A stretch of 64,000 bases of DNA from Heligmosomoides polygyrus polygyrus (taxonomy: Eukaryota > Nematoda > Chromadorea > Rhabditida > Heligmosomidae), in contig OX377202.1 of NCBI GenBank assembly GCA_947396885.1, positions 18,786,001-18,850,000 of the forward strand, written 5' to 3'. The translations under genes were made by a program, and so were the position numbers. The notes below the pieces were generated by a model. It worked only from the letters and a program-made list of their open reading frames with translations, searched no databases and was not told where the DNA came from. Numbering within the stretch: the first letter of the stretch is position 1; the number at the start of each line of letters is the position of its first letter. Positions 32,214-45,116 of the stretch are shown piece by piece.

Positions 32214-32506
32214 ATGCTGTCGCAACCGGAGGAGGTGGCGGCTTTCGTCTGCACTCCGAATCAGAGTCTTGGTTCGGGTTTCCCGCCCCTGGCCAACCAA
32301 GTCTTCTATTCTTTTCGAGTCGGCGAATTGGTGCCAGACTCGGCCGGGAAGGATAAAACACCGGTTTTTCGATAAACAGACCAGCGTAAGTAACTGTATA
32401 GGCCAAATATGCTTCTATTAGTCTCCACGCTATTCCCGTATAAATAGAATGCTTGGTGCAGCCCAAGTAGCGGTTGATTAACGCTGCCTTAATCCTTTGT
32501 CTTTTG
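32214..32506 (+). repeat. SINE family 1
   Basis: The A-box is degraded (TGTCGCAACCGGAGGAGG). CTTGGTTCGGGTTTCCCGCC and GTCGGCGAATTGGTGCCAGA are conserved, and the tail is TAATCCTTTGTC. Confidence 0.8.
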
Positions 32507-33134
32507 TAATTCACCCAAGACACAAAGACTATCAAGAGTAGACGTGAAGGCTGTTCTGCTACCTTGCTATTCGGGGTCACCCTATAGTTTACCAAGACCT
32601 CGGCTCGTTGACACAGACGGCAGGAGCAGATAAATCGTCGGCGTGCGGTTCCGCCGCCTAAAAGTTCGCTCAAAGTAAATCACTGAAATGAGCAGCGCGT
32701 CGCAGGCGAAGCACTTCGCTTCCGTTTCCCATCACTCGGCGTACGATTCACATCCGACTGAACTCTTCGTCTACAAATCAATCGGAGCGGTGTTCGCTGA
32801 ACCGGTCAGCAGCAGCATCAGCAGTTCAGTCCCCACCCTTTTCATCTCAGTCAGCAAACGTGGCTCAAATAGAGCACCCTTATAGGACCATTTCATGCCC
32901 AGACTTCGTCCGAATAGCCACGTGGCCCACTTCTCACTCTCTCCTCTCCTACTATGTACAGTAAACGGCTAAAGTCATTTAGCCACTTCTGAAGCTGCTC
33001 TTCATGCTTAGTGTATCATACTGCTTTTTGATCGGTTTGAGAGTAATAAGTAGCCCTGATTTTGAAGGAAATACTTACTTCACTTCGTTTTAGTTAAGTC
33101 TCAAATAGCCGTTATCGAGCCTTCGCAAAAGTGC

Positions 33135-33345
33135 TTGGTTACGACGAACACTCCTGCACCAGGCTGGATTAGAACCCGCACCCCTGTCGCTATAGGAACA
33201 CATGTAAATGGCGTGGCATCCAGCTCCGCAATGACAAGGACGCGAGCTCGAGTCCCGCCTGCCGCACGAGTTTTGATCGCAAACAGGCATCCTTGTGAAC
33301 GCTTGTTGTACTCTCTTCATTCCCAACCCTGGCTTGGTGAACTAG
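33135..33345. repeat. SINE family 2 heads, head-to-head, decayed
   Basis: A minus head (CTGGATTAGAACCCGCACCC at 33163) faces a plus head (GAGCTCGAGTCCCGCCTGCC at 33245) followed by GAGTTTTGATCGCAAACAGG. The arrangement is the same as the palindrome at 57181-57376. Confidence 0.6.
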
Positions 33346-33504
33346 AGGCAGAATCCAGCATTTCCTTCTTAAATATACGGAATGCTTTCGTACTCACTTC
33401 GTGTCGATTTTAATGCTCGGGTAACGCCCAAGTCAACCAGGGTACCCAACCCTTCGCTGTAGGTTTTAACGTGCCAGACCCATCTAGGAATATAAATGAG
33501 AAGG

Positions 33505-33785
33505 ATCAAGGTAGGAATTGATCAATCATGCTTGGAATGCGTCACTCAGTCTACTTTTCCGGGATATCGTGGAGGCAAATTGAATGCGTATTTAGCTTAT
33601 GCAGTAGCTTGATTTGCCGATGAACACGTCCGTGGTTCTTATCCTATTCAGGCAAGTCGGTTACTGACTTACCGATACCGGAGGGTTGGCAGGCTTGGTT
33701 AGCTTGGGCGGGAAATCCGAACCAGAAACCTGGAGTCAGGTGCGCTCGACAACTGGCACCTCTTCTGACTGCGCTACAGCAGTTC
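33505..33785 (-). repeat. SINE family 1, diverged
   Basis: GGGATATCGTGGAGGCAAAT, GGTTAGCTTGGGCGGGAAAT and CTCTTCTGACTGCGCTACAG are in order. Confidence 0.75.
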
Positions 33786-34123
33786 TTCTAGGAATATGTC
33801 CTGTAGAAGTAAATAGAAAACGAGACGCCCTCTGAAAGGGACCTTCTTACTCCTCTCTGTGTTTTCTTTCTTTCAGCTTGTTATTTGCTTGGTCAATGAT
33901 GAATTGTCCACCATATTGCCGCGATTGAACGTCTCTCTTCGTCGTTGTTGTCCATTGCTTCCTCTCAGGAGTTATCAAGCTGTCTTGATCGTTGATATTT
34001 ATTTACTTATTTATTTTGCCGATACGTGCTATGCAATGTAGCGAAGGAAGAGATGGGAAACGGAGATCAATTGGTTTGTAGTAAATGAAAGAAATATAAA
34101 AAAGTTTGCTGCGATAAGGTTGT

Positions 34124-34418
34124 TCATCGTAACGCAGTCGGAGGTGGCGCGCATCTCGACTAGAGATTCTTGGTTCGGTCCCTGCACTGACCAACCAAGC
34201 CTTTTCCCTTCGTGGGCTAGAGAATTTGTGTCAGATTTGACTGGGAAGGAATATAATGATTGATAATGATAATGCATGACTTTCTAATCGTCTAGCTTCC
34301 GAAAGTAATTGTATAGATGTGACAAGTACTTAAATTACAACCTTTATATCCCGAACGAGCATAATCTATGACGCATACTAAACGGAACTGATTAGCGCCA
34401 ACCTTTATCCTTTATTTT
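34124..34418 (+). repeat. SINE family 1, diverged
   Basis: CGTAACGCAGTCGGAGGTGG is the head. The B-box is shortened to GGTTCGGTCCC. AGCGCCAACCTTTATCCTTT is the tail. Confidence 0.7.
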
Positions 34419-34448
34419 TTTTATAATATGAGTGCGTTGCACGACCTA

Positions 34449-34714
34449 GGGCGCGCCAAGCGCAGTCGGAGGAGGTTCTGACTGTCGTGTGATTTTGATA
34501 CCAGGTTTCTGGTTCGAATTTCCCGCCCATGCCAATCAAACCGTCCATCCTTCAGGGCTCGGCACCAAATGTTTCTTGAGAGGATAAAGCGCTTACTTAT
34601 TCATCGGCTGGCCAACGCTGATCAAATATGCATTCCAATCGCCTCCATGACATCCCGTAGAAGTGGAATGCGTTGCGCATCCCAAATACGGATTGAATAA
34701 CGCCGTCCTTTAAT
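34449..34714 (+). repeat. SINE family 1
   Basis: GGGCGCGCCAAGCGCAGTCGG and ATCCCGTAGAAGTGGAATGC are present. A deletion of about 25 bases in the body removes GTCATTGTATGGC. It abuts the next, inverted SINE without spacer. Confidence 0.82.
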
Positions 34715-34912
34715 ATGAATGCGTATTTGGCGTGTGCAGTGAAGGTGGCCGACCGATAGATTACTCGGCGTCTTGCATCTCCCAGACAAGCCTAGAACCG
34801 TGTCACTGACCCTGAATGAAGAGAAAGCTTGGGTGGTCTTGACATGGTTCGAGCCTAGAGTCGATTCGAGGTGCAGGTGAGAACCGATGACTTTGTGCAC
34901 TGTACTGCGCTC
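34714..34912 (-). repeat. SINE family 1, 3' end missing
   Basis: It begins at ATGAATGCGTATTTGGCGTG and includes GGTGGTCTTGACATGGTTCG and GTGCACTGTACTGCGC. It is joined tail to tail with the preceding plus-strand copy. Confidence 0.65.
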
Positions 34913-34989
34913 ATCTTCCGGTTTATATCACAACGCTGCCCCTTGACCTGGGTAGGTAAAGCGTCCAGGTGAAAACTTAAAAGCCTAAG

Positions 34990-35250
34990 GGGCTTCCGGA
35001 ATGTGCCATGTATTCTACTTCTACGGTACATCGTGGAGGCAATTCGCATATGTTTGGTATATGCAATGAATCGCGGTGGCTAGCCGATGGACAAGTCAGT
35101 TTCTCCTTCCCAGACAGGTCTGTTACCTGGTACCAAGTCACCGATCCTGAAGGGATGGAAAACTTGGTTGGCACAGGCGGGAAACCCGAACCAGGAACCC
35201 TTACTCGGGTGCAACCTACAGTCAGCACCTAATCCGACTGCGCCGCCCAC
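34990..35250 (-). repeat. SINE family 1, near full length
   Basis: GTGCCATGTATTCTACTTCT, GCCGATGGACAAGTCAG and CTAATCCGACTGCGCCGCCC are present. It has a short CTGGTACCAAG duplication in the body. Confidence 0.78.
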
Positions 35251-35620
35251 GTTCTGGACCTTGTACTTCAACATTCTAAATGTGACAGTGTACCTGGTGA
35301 TTCGGCGAGACCACAGGGATCAGAATTCAGTTTCGGCTCATCAACGCCACTGCATGGACCTTCCGGGTCCAGAAGCGTCCTAGCGGACCCCCTCCTTCAG
35401 CCTTCCAACGCATTCATTCAACCTCAGCAGCCAGTCGCTCTCTATCCAGATATTCGTCCGATCTTCGTCGTTCGCTTTCATCGTCTGAATTCCTGTCCCA
35501 TTCAATAAGTCCTCCCCCTTGAAAAAACGGCCTCTGAGAACCGGAAGACCGTGCGTTCAATGTGAATCAATGCGCGTCTGCGCGGCTTCTGTACAGTCCG
35601 ACTGATTCTAGCCTCCCGTG

Positions 35621-35911
35621 TCACACCTCTGTCCTTTGTGGCGGCGGAGGGTGGTGTTGCATAAAAGTGCACCTGAACTGCTGCTGTCCTTGCGGCGTCG
35701 CCGGGTCGTCCGTCGACCTACACGGGTTCTCCCCTTCTTTACTGGTGCACTTGCACAGAAGCGCAAGGTCGGGGCTGGTAATCGACGGCAGTTCTACCTT
35801 CATGTTCAGGTCACATGGCTTTCTTTCTACTTCTGTTCTTTCTTCGTTCCACTTACCTTTATCGTCGTCGGCGTCGTTATTTTCCCATTGCGTTGAGGAA
35901 AAAAGCCTCAC
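35621..35911 (-). other. coding-like island, unknown
   Basis: A minus-strand frame with ELPSITSPDLALLCKCTSKE and GENPCRSTDDPATPQGQQQF has coding-like composition and many GC-ending codons. A consensus donor AAAG|GTAAGT lies on the minus strand near 35868. No start, polyA or family could be fixed, and the plus strand also has a 121-codon frame here. It could be an exon of a divergently transcribed gene upstream of the membrane-protein gene. Confidence 0.2.
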
Positions 35912-36285
35912 CTTTTTAAAATTATAATTTTATTTAAAAAATACACCAATCAACTGCAAAGCTTCCATTATTGTTTGAATCGCCAGCTTTGGATTTCTCT
36001 GGAGCAGAACTGCGGTGGCTGTGGGCCTGGGAATTGAACAGTATTTGCGATTCTAATTTATCATTGAAGTTCCTGTCGCCAAGGTGATTTCTTCAAGGTT
36101 CGTAATATGTAGCTGGTACTCAGGAGGAAGGGCTTCTTACCCGAGTTAGACATCTTTTAGCGACTCTACTTCTCGACGTGCCGATCGCGCTTCGAGCGTC
36201 TCACGTGAATAGTGTCGGACAACTACTGAAGCTAAGCACCGTACACTTTAAAAGACTTTAGTACACCTTTGAGGAGTACACACTC

Positions 36286-36530
36286 CGGCTACAGAGTTTT
36301 GGTTCGAGTTCAACACCCATGCCAGCTAAGCCTTCCATCGTTTTGGAGTCGACGAATGTTCACCAGATTCGTCTGACAAGGATAAAACACTGGCTTTTCT
36401 ATCAGCAGACCAACCAACTGTGAGTAATTTAAAGACCAAATATGCATTCAATTGGTCTCCACGATATTCCGTAGAAGTGGAATGCGTGGCGCATCCTAAA
36501 TATGGATTGTTTAAAGCTCCCCTGAATGCT
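36286..36530 (+). repeat. SINE family 1, head truncated
   Basis: TTTGGTTCGAGTTCAACACCC (B-box) and ATTCCGTAGAAGTGGAATGC are present. No A-box. Confidence 0.7.
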
Positions 36531-36589
36531 ATATCTTTTATGATTGACCAAGAAGCGTTGACTAGCGCCGACCTCTAACTACCCCTCCT

Positions 36590-37015
36590 CCAGCTCCTTC
36601 ACTCGGAGTGCAAGCGTGCTGCCTCGTCCGTCGTCGCGTCGAACTCGAAATTTTCGGCGATTCGGACTGACTGTTCACGGTGACCTATGGTGGTAGGGAG
36701 TGGGGGGGGGGGGCGGCGGGGTGCGTTCGCGTCGTTTGCATTCGCAGTTTGCAATAGAGATTGAAGGTGTTCAGCGGCGTTTCCGTCTACGTCGTCGTCG
36801 TCGGTTCGTCTCATCTGCCTTGTCCTCTCTCTGACGGCTATTTCACCACCTCGTCGTTCATTTTTCGTCGTTTTCCGTGTACCGTTTCTCAGTGACCACT
36901 TCACACATCGCGTGTTCGCTGGCCTCCCTAATCCCCGCTGCGCTTCTGTAGTACCGAGCTCGTCCGTCCGTCCGTTCGTTCCAACCACCGCCATCAGCTG
37001 CGTCCTTCCGCTTTC
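36590..37015 (+). promoter_or_regulatory. GC-rich segment upstream of the membrane-protein gene
   Basis: It is CpG- and GTC-rich, with a (CCGT)n-like CGTCCGTCCGTCCGTTCG tract, in contrast to the AT-rich flanks. It ends in the pyrimidine-rich acceptor before the ATG. It probably contains the promoter/outron. A 169-codon open frame runs on the opposite strand and is regarded as antisense shadow. Confidence 0.35.
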
Positions 37016-37019
37016 AGGC
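37007..37019 (+). promoter_or_regulatory. probable trans-splice acceptor
   Basis: TTCCGCTTTCAG|GC places a nematode consensus 3' splice site (AG at 37016-37017) two bases before the ATG at 37020. In nematodes such a site with a minimal 5' UTR normally receives a spliced leader. It could instead be a cis acceptor, because the frame is open upstream to 36912. Confidence 0.55.
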
Positions 37020-37147
37020 ATGGGCAAAGTGTTCGTCGTTGGAGCCATGGTGGTGATGGCGTCGTGGCAGGTGACGAACTCATCGCCGATCTGCCGATCC
37101 TGCACCAAACACTGCTACCAGAACGGCAACACTACCGGCCTAAACAG
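37020..37147 (+). CDS. exon 1: signal peptide and Cys-rich N-terminus
   Basis: It encodes residues 1-42 plus two bases of codon 43. The start is chosen at 37020 because the acceptor TTTCAG ends two bases upstream and the hydrophobic signal sequence begins there. The donor AACAG|GTGAGT at 37148 is consensus. SSPICRSCTKHCYQNGNTTG carries three Cys and an N-glycosylation sequon. There is no earlier in-frame ATG after the acceptor. Confidence 0.7.
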
Positions 37148-40100
37148 GTGAGTACGTTAGCGGCTGGACTGATTACCGGGAACCAGTTGGATTACGGGTA
37201 TTTTGTTTCAATTGCATCTACCAAAACTTGCAAACTATATTTCAACTCTAGAATTTCAACGCCACTTTCAATCCATGACGCGTATTTTAATCGGTTTTGT
37301 GTTTGCGGAGTACAGTTGGATTTATTGTTTCATGACACCGTTTCCCTTTTTTCTTTTTATCGAATGATTTACGCGCGACACTAACTAAACTTTAAATAAG
37401 TTTAAATATTTGCTCAAATAATTGCTAAAAAATTGGTAAAGAAGTACCCTTGCCTACAACTATTTTTTTCAATAGCTATAGGGATATTGATCCGAGTGTG
37501 TGATTAAGTGATGTGGGAAATTTTGACACAGATGCGCTAGGTATGTAGATCATATGCTGGGATTTTTTCTACACGTTTGAAGCAACATCTGCTTGGTTTC
37601 AATTCTGTATTCTATTATTTATTTCGATGCGTTTTGTTAGCAGCCAAACTACAGGCGATCATTTCCAGAAGTGTTTGTTTTTTGGAAACAATGAATTTTC
37701 TGTTTTTTTTTAATTCTTACCGTCATCGTACATATTTCTGGAATCTCCTTCAGTTTTCTTTTTTATGTCTTCTAGAAGAGCTCTTAAGAGCTCCTAAAGG
37801 CTGTGGGGCTCGCAGCTGTTCATATGTGGTCTTTATTCAATCGTTTATTTGTACGTTTACGCTTACATCTACATTTCGAGGAGGATAACATAAGATATGT
37901 CAATAAGAATACTTAAATTAACAGATGTTTCTAGGAAAGAAATAAGAAAAGAAAAGTTTATTGTTACTAAGAAAAGTTATTACAAAAGCGATTGTAATGA
38001 AAAGGAAGCAGCAAGCGCTAATTTCGATTTGATTTTCGGAAATGCCTGTTAGAGCCTTTTCAGTTTGATTATGTTTCACAAACTGGGGATATTTTTGCTA
38101 CTTTGGTTCAGTAGAGTGCATCTAATTTCTAAGGGGTTGCGTAGGACCACTCTGCTCCATTCACTGCTCATTGTTCCTTATAAATATTCGTAAATTTAGT
38201 CGCTTACCTTTCGTCGCTAAGCGTTCAATCTCAAAACTTTGACCTTAACAGTGTCGAGAACTATATAGCGACTTAATTAGCTTTAATTAGGCATTATGTA
38301 GTCCTAAGCTTCGATTTTTACCGAGCTTTGTGGTGAGCGTGCTCATGAGTAAGGCCTCTGTTATACTCCCACGGGAGCATCCGCGGAAGGGCGGGAATCG
38401 CGCCGAGATCCCTCACCCGGCCAATCGCCGCGCCCCGCCACACCCGCCATCCGAGGTGCACACATAGTCCGCGGACGTTCCGCGGTTGCTACCGCGGGAG
38501 TATAACAGAGGCCTAAGTGAAAATCATCGCCACCAGGGTTCTGACTCCGGATTCATCAACGAATAAACCCGGGGGTTTGGGAGGAGGTAGAGGGGCGAAG
38601 CATACCCAAGATGGGGTATACTCACTCGCGGGTAGACTGCAGGGTGAAGGGCACCCGATGATCCTTGTGCTGGTGTTTCTACTTACCCAATGGGATCTCT
38701 CTACCTTTACCGCGAGATTGATGAATCCAACCTGTTCGTCACTTTCCAGCGATATTATAGGTTAAGTATGATCTAACAGATTCGAAAACCAAAGCACGTG
38801 AAAGAAAAAGGATCAAAGATGGAAAGCTCGGCTTAACCTTGTAAAATTAGTCCCCAATAAAACCTATTTTATCTAGTTGAAAGGGTTTAAGGGCGGTGCG
38901 AGGTGAAATTCGTGCTCACTACTACGGTGCCTTGTGCTAAAGCCGATTTAATGTGGTCATATTCCTTTCTTAAGAAATTCACTTTTTATTGCTCCACTAC
39001 CGTCAAACTAAAGCAGTCCAATACTTCTGGTTTCTGCCATCTGTGTGCTGTTTTTCAGAATTATTTTTCTATGGCCTTTATCTTATCTGTGTGGCTTTCC
39101 CAATGCTAAACTAGGTCTGTAGAACTTTAACAATTTAGAATACTGTTTGCTTTGATCGTCGATGTCTTAGCCGTCAGGCCCATCTGTCTTTTTTTGTTCT
39201 GCTTGTTCGCTGAGGTTTTTTTTTGAAAATAAAATTACACCGATCTTTTTCTCAATTACCCTAACACTTATCAGTAGGATTGGTCCTCAGCTTTCATTGG
39301 GGAATCGTTAGTCTAATGAGTTTGGACGGCTTTAGACTGACACCACTCATGGTCTCCAATTTTTCTTTTATGTACGTAAAACAAGCCAGGGATTAGTTAG
39401 TTGCTTTTCTGGGATGCGTCATTTACTCTACCTTTGAGAGCATTGTGAAAGAAGCTTATTTGAGTGGGTATTCGCCCCGTATATTGGCCTACAATGACCA
39501 GATGATGGACATATCAGTGTTGTATCCTTTCCAGACGAGTGTGGTAACCATGCACCGACCGTGAAATGATAGTAGGCTTGTTTGGCCCAGGATTCAAGTC
39601 CAAGCTCCTACCTCTAGAATATGCATACCTTAGAATGTCATGGATACAGGGGGCTTTGCTGGAGAATGACTAAGCTTTTGAGAAGCCAGCTACCTGTGCT
39701 TTTATTTACGTTTGGAGCCTAGTGCGCCTATAAAAAACCACATCTACTATCTAGAAGAGCTAGAAGCTTGGTAGAGCAATTGGAGTGAATGCCGGATATC
39801 GCGTTTGCCCGATTCTAGATTCTTTGTTCGAGTCTCCCGTCCAGGATAACAAGCACTCTGGGTAAGTGAATTGGCACCAGACTTGTTTTGGACGAATAAA
39901 TGGTAAAGAACAGCGTTACACAATCCTTCTTGGGATGCGCTACGCATTCTACTTCTACGGGATGTCGTAGAGGCGAGTTGAATGCGTATTTGGCCATACA
40001 ATGACTTGCGGTGGCCAGCCGATGAACAAGTCAGCGCTTTATCCTTCCCAAACAAGTTTGGTACCAATTCACCGACCCCATTATGTAGCAGGATGGAAGG

Positions 40101-43100
40101 CTTGGTTGATCTGGGCGGGAAATCCGAATCAGGAACCTGGAATCTGGTGCACGCGACAGCCGGCGCCTCCTCCAACTGCACTACACGCGCCCTTGGGACA
40201 AATAAAACACTGAATTGTCCATCGGCCGGCCGCCACAAGTCATTGTGTAGATCAAACATAATTCAAATTGCCTCCGAGGCCCGGATTCATAAACGAAACC
40301 GGCGGTAATTCTTTCTACAGATTTACCTTACCGGTTTCTTACCGGAACTTTACCGTTAATTTTGATTCACGATTCTGGTTCCGGATAATCTCAGCAACGA
40401 GAGCGACTCGCTACACACAAACTAACAGTAGAGCGCCAACGCTACTTCGCGGTAACGGTTAGCAAAGAGCTACTCTAGCAAGATAACCACTGCCATGAAA
40501 TTTGCTGGAAATTTACCACCCCGCGCTTTTATGGTTCACAGTAAGCGGAAGGATGGCGGTAACGTTCACCGTTACAAGCCAGTAAGTCGATGAATCTGGG
40601 CCAGGACATCCCGTAGAAGTAGAATGCGTGGCGCATCCGAAATGGAACTCCTGAAGGCCGTCCTGTATCCTTACCCTTAACATTTATGCGAAGGACTGAA
40701 TTCACACAAGGCATTAGGTTCAGCCTGTACGTTAGCCTGTCTCACATAGATTTACTTATGGATTACTTCCTATGTAGATGTGAAATCTAAACGCTGCGGA
40801 AAGTAAGAAGCGAACTCCAGTCTTCCTTAATTCCTCAAGAAGGATTTTCTAAGGTAAGGATTTGGTTCCAGGGACCTTGAGGAAACCCCATTCTGCCCTT
40901 GATTTGAGCCCACTACGAGCGAAGGAATCCGAAAGACTTACGTTAGCATTCTTTATGCAATGAATGATCCTTGAAGTAACGACCCTCAGGGCATCTATGG
41001 ATGTGGGATTACTTAAAGATGGTGCTGGGGGAGGCCCCGGTGTGCATGGTTTTTGATCCACTGTGTTTCTAGGTAGCGGAAGGCGACTAGAAACCGCTAG
41101 ACTGACAGTGAAGTATCCTAGGGGGAACGTCGACCCTTCCTGAGGCAGTTTCATCCTCTACGAGAAGTTACTAGGGTTCAAGCGGGAGCGCAGCGCCAAG
41201 TCTGTTAATTGTGTTCTTTATCTTGTTATTGTTTGTATGCAGGTGAACTTAAACAACTGAAGTTATAATCAGAAGGATCTTTTAAGGAAGACCTTCCATT
41301 AAAATCTTGTTTTTCATGTATTTTATCTATAGCAGCATAGCTTTGGCGCTGTAAGCTTATTCTTCTTCACAAGTTTCTAGAACATAGTACAGCTTGGCCA
41401 TAGTTGTGTCTGTAGTCCGTTATATGAGAACGTGTTCAGCAGCAGCAATATCGTAGAGCGGTTTTTGGGAGAGGTTCCAGTTATCGCCAACAGATCGCCG
41501 CCGCACTTGCTGCCCAAAGAACTGACCTTTCGTGTTAGCATTTGAATAGAAGACCCCTCTCTATACGGCATTTTCTAACCGGCGATATGAACCTATAACG
41601 ACTTCCGTCCTCCTATATGGGTGAGGTTCCGCCTTGAAAACGCATCAACTGCATATTTTAATGGAAGTTTTACAGCTCCAAGAATAACCCTAGTTACGTG
41701 AGAAATTGAAGCTATTCGGAACCTCCAGGGCAGTCTCCATCAGTGGCATATTTGCTAGCTTAAGAGGATCGATTCGTTTCAGAATTAGAAGGTCTTGAAG
41801 AAAACGCTTCAGAATTCTCACAGGCAGCGATTAGAGCTCTTCATCTGCGTAACACCTTGCTTCCTGCTTGTCGATCAGCTAGAGGCAGCAGTGAGTCTCC
41901 GTGAGTCCCTGTCGCATGCCAGAGTAGCCCAGTGGTTTCCCCTTGCTGGAGGAAGGCGAACAGCATCACATCTGTAGTTCGGGACTTTCACGAAGAAGTC
42001 AAATCAAAGACTTATTGGGCGCCCTTATGTTCTCCCACGTCACTGCTCTCGTCTGGTGATTGTCATCGAGATACATTAGAGCTCATTACTGACCCACCTA
42101 ACTTTCGACGACTTAACCTCAGCCACTGCGCTTCTGATCCTCGAAAAGTTTCGGAGGAGAAGCACTCGGGGCGCCCTTTACACTCACCTAAAGGCACTTT
42201 GAGTCTATCCTAGTCGGGAGGGAGCAGCCGTAAAGTGTCAGTTGCGGACATCATCCCATGCCACTCAACCATATGCCCAGAAAGGTAAGCCCTCGTATGA
42301 TGAGGATAGCTCTTGTAGAAACTCAGGCAAGGGATTGAGGACGCGAATCACTATATGCTTCCCTTCGATTAGGGTAGATCCGGCACTTCGCCGTTGGAGC
42401 GACTTTTCTTCTTCAATATCCTGCTCGAAATTTTTTTCTGATAGCTTGAGCTGCTGTCCTGGCTGTGATGCTGGAAATATCATTTGCGGAAAGTGCAGGG
42501 GATCCGGTTGTGGGATAGCATATGAAATTGAAATTTTACGGTCGCCCCTATCCTAGGTTTTAGCCAGAGATCGTCTTGTACTCGGTTTCAAAGCAATCGT
42601 GCACTCCTTCCCCTTTATGGTGTCCTAACCTTGGATCCATTGGGCGCGTGTAGCGCAGTTGGAGGAGTTGACGACCGTCTCGTGCACCCGATACCAGGTT
42701 CTTGGCTTGGATTTCCCGCCTAACTCAACCAAGCCTTCCATATTTTGGGGTCGGTGAATTGACACCAAACTCGTCTGGGAAGGATAAAACGCTGAGTTGC
42801 TCATAGGCTAGCCACCACAAGTAGTTGTATGGCCAAACGCGCACTCAGATCGCGTCCATCACGTACCGTAGAAGTAGAATGCGTGGCGCATCCTGAAAGA
42901 AATTGACTTACGACGTCATTTATCCTTTATCCTTAACCTTGGATACCTTAAAACAGGCACATGATGGGAGAACAATGGCAGAATAGTTGATCTCGAGGTT
43001 CATTTTTGTTTTGATGCAGATTTCAATGTCGATTTCGACGGCTTGGACGTTTTGTAACTATTGTAAGAACTGTACAGTACTAGAAGCTTCAGGTTACTGT

Positions 43101-45084
43101 AGCTGTGAAGCAATTCCACAGCCAGCTGCTTTGTTCATCCTGATTGCGCATCCACATTTACTCACCTCTACCCATTCTACCTCAGCCTTTCGCCTCCGAG
43201 CATCTCCTATTTCTGAGCAAACCTACTGACCGTCCTTCTTAAGAGCTTGTCAGGCTGTAAAGTGCCTGAGAACGCTAAGATACGTCGAGATCGTTCCCGT
43301 ACGCGGGGGGTGATTCCCACACGGGAATCGCAGCTGCTGCCAGCGCAGTGCTTTCGCTTCGAAACCTGCTCCGGCGTGTGTATGCGTTCATGAATTGTAA
43401 CATCGACAGCGCTTCGAGACGTGATCTCGTCTGTAAACTGGATAGACAAGCCTGTCACACACTGTCTCCGAACAGCCGCCGGCGGCGCCGCCATCATCAT
43501 CATTAGCATCGTCGTCGTCATGTTGTTGTCGTTAGCCGGGTGGCCTCTGTAGAAGGCTTTGTGAGCAGAAGTGCAGACCTAGAAGCTGTCAGAAGCTGTG
43601 TGGAGGCAGGCTGAGGGAAAGATTCACGACGCCAGGGGCACCTTATACCGCGACACCTATTGTACAAAGTTGACCAGAAATTTCTGAGCAGTCTGGCATG
43701 TTTTCTTCATTATTTTTTCAATTTAGCATACAGTGGAATTTACTCAACAATATACTCAGCAGCTTTAGTCGGATCTGTCCTAATTGGAGGGGTGGGGGGC
43801 ACGTAGTGATTCGAAGCCTTCAACCCCTTCTTTGAGCTTCTACGAGATCTTCAGGACCTGTTACGTGGTGCGAGGGATTTAATTAAATTTAGTGGATGTG
43901 GCTGTATAACATGGATGATGTACACAATTGTCACTTTAAAGTTGCTCCCTCCCGACTAGGATAGATCCGCATTAATCACTACAGTCTCCCACTTAGTGAG
44001 CAAGTGAGTCATTCCCTTTTCCCGGAATGGTAGCGACTGGGAGTTAAAGAACTCGCTGACCTTTCAACATCATCAACCGCTAGGAGTTCCTCTAGCAGTC
44101 CAATAAGTAATAGTCAGAGGAACGATGTCAGGGACATAAGGGGAAATAGGGTGGGTATAGGGAAAACGTGTCCCCGGTCAGCTCCTCCAATTTCTCAAGG
44201 GTCCGTTAGCTTTTCCATTTTTTTCGCGTCAAATAGGACACTCTTCTAAGCAAGTTTGACGCTGTTGAAATCAAACTGAACATCTTTCAGATCAAAACGA
44301 GCTTTTTCCATAGCAAAACATAGGCTCTCTGGAATTGATAGAACGGTGTCCCGTTCAAGAAAAATCTGGTAGGACTTGTTTTGAAATTTTTCAACTCTTC
44401 TGCCCAACAAGTGAAAACATTGATTGAAATTGTTCAAAAATTCTCTTTTCTAAAGAAAAATTGTTTCAGTTGTTGTTTGTTGTTTGTTTGTTTGTTTGTT
44501 TGCTTCTTTAAGAGAAGAAAAGCGGTCATTTTAATGTGCTAAAAAGAGACTACGCCATGCCTCCATCTAAGACGTTGCAATTTTAAATCGACTGATAGCA
44601 AGATTTATGTTTGCATGGATTTTCACACCTGTAAACGATATATCAAAAACTAAAAAAGTAAGTTAAATTTTAGATTATTTACAAATGAAATGAAATAAAA
44701 ATGAAATGAAATGCTGCTTCCTTGAAAGAATGATGTGAGGATACGCGTATTTTGAATAACTGTTTTTGTTCTACCATTTTCATCTGTGTTAACTCACGCA
44801 AACAGAATTTTTGCTATCAATCACAAATAAAGATCGCGACGATGTAGTCGCGTGCATGGCGAGTCGCGTGATTTTTTAAAATAAATTATATGATTTATGT
44901 CTCCATAGCTTTAGAACAAAAGTTAACCCTTATTTTCTTTTGTTCTTTTTTCTTGAAAAATAAAATTTTTATAAAATTTTAAACGTTGAGTGAGTTCACT
45001 TTTTGGGGCAACAATTTTCAAAGAAAGTTATACCAAGCTTTCCTTGGGCAAAAACTATTCCAGTCGTGTTGGAGAGTCTCTACT

Positions 45085-45116
<32 letters not shown>

